A DNA stretch of 64,000 bases from Geomonas paludis (lineage in GTDB: Bacteria; Desulfobacterota; Desulfuromonadia; Geobacterales; Geobacteraceae). Where the stretch lies: the NCBI RefSeq assembly GCF_014193585.1, contig NZ_BLXY01000005.1:142846-206845 (forward strand), in the 5' to 3' direction. The translations under genes and the position numbers were made by a program. Positions 61,004-64,000 of the stretch are shown here, one piece after another. The stretch's first letter is position 1. Each line of letters starts with the position of its first letter. The notes under the pieces are model-generated. The model worked only from the letters and a program-made list of their open reading frames with translations, was not told where the DNA came from and searched no databases.

Positions 61004-63403
61004 ATGAGCGAACAGGATGTTGAAATAGTTGAAGCTGAAGTGAACGGCAAAGAACACGGGGGCGGGCTGGTGCTTGCTTCGGACGTCCTGCCACTTGGAC
61101 TTCCCATCATCCCGCTGCGACCGCGCCCGGCGTTCCCGAACATGCTGATCCCGATGGTACTGAACGACCCGAACCAGGTGCAGGCGATCAAGCGCGCCAT
61201 GGAAACACCGGGCCAGGCGATAGGCCTGGTACTGGTAAAAGACCCGGAGAAGCCCGATGGCGCGGACAACGTGCACAAGGTCGGTGTTGCCGGAAAGATC
61301 GTCAAGATGATGCACCTCGACGACCAGAATGCACAGTTCCTGCTCAACACGCTGGAGCGTTTCACCATGCTGGAACTGCGCGAAAATGACGGAGCCCTCT
61401 TCGCCACGGTGAACTACCAGTACGGCACCGAGCTTTCCGTCAACCCGGAACTGAAGGCGTATTCCATGGCTGTGGTCAGCACCTTGAAGGAACTGGTGCA
61501 GATCAACCCGCTCTATTCCGAGGAAATCAAGTTGTTCCTCGGCAGGTCCAGCATCGATGACCCCGGCAAACTCGCCGATTTTGCCGCGAGCCTCACCTCC
61601 GCGGACGGGCAGGACCTGCAGCGGGTGCTGGAACTGTTCGACGTGCGCAAGAGGATCGATCTCGTGCTCACCCTGCTCAAGAAAGAGCTGGAAGTGTCCC
61701 GGTTGCAGACCAAGATCACCAAGCAGATCGAGGAGAAGATCAGCCAGCAGCAGCGTGAGTTCTTCCTGCGCGAGCAGTTGAAGGCCATCAAGAAGGAACT
61801 GGGGCTGGAAAAGGAAGGGAAGACCGCCGAGGCGGAGAAGTTCGAGGAGCGCCTGAAGCACCTCAAACTGAACGATGAGGCGCAGCGGGCGGTCACCGAG
61901 GAACTGGAAAAATTCAAGCTGCTGGAGCCGGCCTCGGCCGAGTATCACGTAACCCGCAACTACCTCGACTGGCTCACCATCCTCCCCTGGGGCAAGTACA
62001 GCAAGGATTCTTTCAACGTCGACAGGGCCAGGAGGATCCTGGACCGGGACCACCACGGGCTGAACGACGTCAAAGACAGGATCACGGAGTTCGTTGCCGT
62101 GGGCAAGATGAAAGGGGATATCTCCGGGTCCATCCTCTGCCTGGTCGGCCCTCCCGGTGTCGGCAAGACCTCCATCGGTAAAAGCATCGCGGACGCCCTG
62201 GGGCGCTCCTTCTTCCGCTTCTCGCTGGGCGGCATGCGCGACGAGGCCGAAATCAAGGGGCACCGCCGTACCTACATCGGCGCCATGCCCGGCAAGTTCG
62301 TTCAGGCCATGAAGAGCGCGGGCACCGCCAACCCGGTGCTGATGCTGGATGAAATCGACAAGATCGGAGCCTCGTTCCAGGGGGACCCCGCGTCCGCCCT
62401 TCTGGAGGTGCTCGATCCGGAGCAGAACGGGACCTTCCGCGACCACTACTTGGATGTCCCCTTCGACCTCTCCAACGTTCTCTTCATCGCCACCGCCAAC
62501 CAGTTGGACACCATCCCCGGCCCGCTGCTGGACCGAATGGAAATCATCCGGCTCTCGGGATACGTTCTCGAAGAGAAGATGGAAATCGCCAAGCGCTACC
62601 TGATCCCGAAGGCGCTCAAGAACCACGGGCTGAAGCACGGCCAGGTCAGCATCAAGAGGGACGCGCTGGCAGCCTTGATCGACGGCTGGGCGCGCGAGGC
62701 CGGCGTGCGCACCCTGGAGAACAGGATCAAGAAGCTGATGAGGAAGGCGGCAAAAGAGTTTGCCGGCGGCAGGATGGAGCCCATCGTCATTACCAGGAAG
62801 GATCTGGCGGAGTACCTGGGTCAGCCGGTCTTCACCACCGAGGAGATCTTCGAAGGCGTGCCGGGTGTGGTGACCGGCCTGGCGTGGACCAGCATGGGGG
62901 GCGCCACGTTACCCATCGAGGCCACGGCCATGGCCAGCAAGGGGAAGGGGTTCCGGCAGACGGGCCAGTTGGGCAACGTGATGATCGAGAGTTCCGAGAT
63001 CGCCTATTCATTCGTGATGGCGCACCTGAAGGAGTACGGTGCGCCAGAGGATTACTTCGATACCCACTTCGTGCACCTGCACGTCCCGGCCGGCGCCACC
63101 CCGAAGGACGGCCCTTCTGCCGGGGTAACCATGGCGACGGCATTGATCTCGATGATACAAGGGAAGCCGGTACGGAAGAAGCTTGGAATGACCGGCGAGT
63201 TGACCCTCACCGGGCGGGTACTACCGATAGGCGGTGTGAAAGAGAAGACCATTGCCGCCCGGCGTGCCGGGCTGAAGACATTGGTATTCCCGGAAGCCAA
63301 CCGGAAAGATTTCCAGGAACTGCCGGACTATCTGAAGGAAGGACTTGAAGTGCACTTCGCCAAGGAATATAAGGACGTCTACAAAGTGGCCTTCGGCAAG
63401 TAA
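61004..63403 (+). CDS. lon: ATP-dependent protease Lon (LonA type)
   Basis: A 799-residue LonA. The N-terminal substrate-binding domain starts [17 protein letters not shown]. The AAA+ module has Walker [14 protein letters not shown], Walker [13 protein letters not shown] and a sensor region. The C-terminal protease domain carries the Ser-Lys dyad: Ser in [14 protein letters not shown] and Lys in [14 protein letters not shown]. It degrades damaged and regulatory proteins in the cytoplasm. AGGAG lies seven bases ahead of the ATG. It converges with the rRNA operon. Confidence 0.96.
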   Translation: MSEQDVEIVEAEVNGKEHGGGLVLASDVLPLGLPIIPLRPRPAFPNMLIPMVLNDPNQVQAIKRAMETPGQAIGLVLVKDPEKPDGADNVHKVGVAGKIVKMMHLDDQNAQFLLNTLERFTMLELRENDGALFATVNYQYGTELSVNPELKAYSMAVVSTLKELVQINPLYSEEIKLFLGRSSIDDPGKLADFAASLTSADGQDLQRVLELFDVRKRIDLVLTLLKKELEVSRLQTKITKQIEEKISQQQREFFLREQLKAIKKELGLEKEGKTAEAEKFEERLKHLKLNDEAQRAVTEELEKFKLLEPASAEYHVTRNYLDWLTILPWGKYSKDSFNVDRARRILDRDHHGLNDVKDRITEFVAVGKMKGDISGSILCLVGPPGVGKTSIGKSIADALGRSFFRFSLGGMRDEAEIKGHRRTYIGAMPGKFVQAMKSAGTANPVLMLDEIDKIGASFQGDPASALLEVLDPEQNGTFRDHYLDVPFDLSNVLFIATANQLDTIPGPLLDRMEIIRLSGYVLEEKMEIAKRYLIPKALKNHGLKHGQVSIKRDALAALIDGWAREAGVRTLENRIKKLMRKAAKEFAGGRMEPIVITRKDLAEYLGQPVFTTEEIFEGVPGVVTGLAWTSMGGATLPIEATAMASKGKGFRQTGQLGNVMIESSEIAYSFVMAHLKEYGAPEDYFDTHFVHLHVPAGATPKDGPSAGVTMATALISMIQGKPVRKKLGMTGELTLTGRVLPIGGVKEKTIAARRAGLKTLVFPEANRKDFQELPDYLKEGLEVHFAKEYKDVYKVAFGK

Positions 63404-63423
63404 CTCCCTGCACAGGCACCAGA

Positions 63424-63500
63424 TCCCCCCTCTCCCCCCGGGCTTGCCGACCGAAGGGCTGCGGCCCGAAGGTGGGAGAGGGGCCGGGGGTGAGGGCGCT
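63424..63500. repeat. REP-like palindrome, third copy (variant)
   Basis: CCCCCCTCTCCCCCCGGG continuing to GGTGGGAGAGGGGCCGGGGG, then TGAGGGCGCTGCC, the same ending as the copy near 42531-42546. The centre differs from the other copies. It lies between lon and its terminator. Confidence 0.7.
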
Positions 63501-63554
63501 GCCGCAGCGGGAGGAAAGAGCCGCGGCAACGACTAACCTGGAAGTCGAGACGCG

Positions 63555-63590
63555 AAAAAGCCCCGCCTGGTTATCAGACGGGGCTTTCTC
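63555..63590. terminator. Shared terminator of lon and the rRNA operon
   Basis: AAAGCCCCGCCTG and CAGACGGGGCTTT pair with one mismatch around GTTAT. T runs follow on both strands (TTTCTCT rightward, TTTTTCG leftward), so it can end both converging transcripts. Confidence 0.88.
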
Positions 63591-63600
63591 TATTAAATTC

Positions 63601-63716
<116 letters not shown>

Positions 63717-63724
63717 AACTCTTG

Positions 63725-63794
63725 GGGACTGGCTCCCTAAGGTGCCTGTCCCCTTCTCCATTTAGAGGGACAGGCACCTTACGGAGCCAGTCCC
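63725..63794. repeat. Long palindrome in the 23S-5S spacer
   Basis: Two 28-base arms (63725-63752 and 63767-63794) are inverted copies with a single mismatch, separated by 14 bases. The arms contain GGGACTGGCTCC and GGTGCCTGTCCC. In the rRNA precursor it would form a near-perfect hairpin. The rest of the spacer (63795-63880) shows no tRNA or gene. Confidence 0.9.
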
Positions 63795-63880
63795 TTAAAC
63801 AATCGCATTTCGTGTCTGTAGGATTTTTGGCAGTGTATGATCGGGGGGTGGAGGTCCACCCCCCTCTCTAAGAATTTTTT

Positions 63881-64000
63881 ATGGTCAAGCCTCACGGCCG
63901 ATTAGTACCGGTAAGCTGAACGCATTACTGCGCTTACACACCCGGCCTATCAACGTTGTGGTCTACAACGGGCCTTCAGGGGATTGCTCCCGGGGATACC
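63881..64000 (-). rRNA. rrl: 23S ribosomal RNA, 3' end (continues beyond window)
   Basis: On the minus strand the sequence includes GTTGATAGGCCGGGTGTGTA, then CCGGTACTAATCGGCCGTGA and ends GGCTTGACC, the universally recognised end of 23S rRNA. The 5' part lies outside the window. Confidence 0.95.

Noticed and set aside
63717..63880. tRNA gene in the 23S-5S spacer
   Set aside because: The inverted repeat there is a single long hairpin without cloverleaf arms or a GTTCRANYC loop.

Overview
The window looks like chromosome of a GC-rich, anaerobic, motile deltaproteobacterium, most likely of the Geobacter/Geomonas group (Desulfuromonadia). This is inferred from the gene mix: an Hcp hybrid-cluster protein, a rich chemotaxis/sensor-kinase operon behind a FliA-type promoter, a Tad pilus locus, long-tailed Ppk1, and oxygen-independent (radical SAM, U32-type) chemistry. 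No 16S sequence is present to confirm it. Protein-coding density is high, and most other long open frames are antisense shadows caused by high GC.

Region 1 (1-16.6 kb, all minus strand) is an exopolysaccharide/capsule cluster read from a strong sigma70-type promoter at 16520-16547. In order of transcription it encodes an initiating sugar-phosphate transferase with a degenerate GGDEF-like N-terminus, a Gfo/Idh/MocA dehydrogenase, a hexapeptide acetyltransferase and a DegT aminotransferase (together resembling the WbpB/WbpD/WbpE diacetamido-uronic acid pathway). A FemAB-like transferase, a Wza-type export lipoprotein, a Wzz/GumC chain-length protein, an ExeA-like ATPase, a CpsD-like protein with a broken nucleotide site and a DUF354 protein follow. 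The cluster then has a flippase, a polymerase, CapA, an ATP-grasp ligase, a GT4 glycosyltransferase and the start of another gene. A Crp/Fnr regulator (16581-17294) precedes it.

Region 2 (17.4-29.2 kb) is a Tad/Flp pilus locus divided by a 0.5 kb AT-rich divergent control region: TadG-VWA and two TadE-like pseudopilins leftward; Flp pilin, CpaB, CpaC secretin, CpaE/TadZ, CpaF/TadA, TadB, TadC, a 27-residue membrane peptide with an almost ideal ribosome binding site, and a polytopic GT-C-like protein rightward. No prepilin peptidase lies in the window. The cpaB leader has several hairpins.

Region 3 (29.3-41.5 kb) is a chemotaxis/signalling operon behind a near-consensus sigma28 promoter: STAS, CheA, CheW, a Cache MCP, CheR, CheD, CheB, two sensor kinases, a lone receiver and a lone CheB esterase domain.

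Region 4 (41.5-50 kb) holds a divergent LysR/MFS pair, a small unknown gene, hcp with an Fnr-family-like operator, a Cys/His-rich small protein, ppk1 with a histone-H1-like tail, and a 50-residue charged protein. Region 5 (50.1-58.3 kb) has the most interesting content: a five-gene minus-strand operon (radical SAM, periplasmic protein, methyltransferase, U32-family iron-sulfur protein, type III polyketide synthase), flanked by a second radical SAM gene and an alpha/beta hydrolase. I propose it makes a phenolic or quinone-like lipid without oxygen. Region 6 (58.3-64 kb) holds an OmpA-family lipoprotein, a pirin, a DJ-1/PfpI protein, lon, and the 3' end of a leftward rRNA operon (23S 3' end, then 5S) whose spacer carries a 28-bp-arm palindrome. 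REP-like palindromes and short tandem repeats are scattered between genes.
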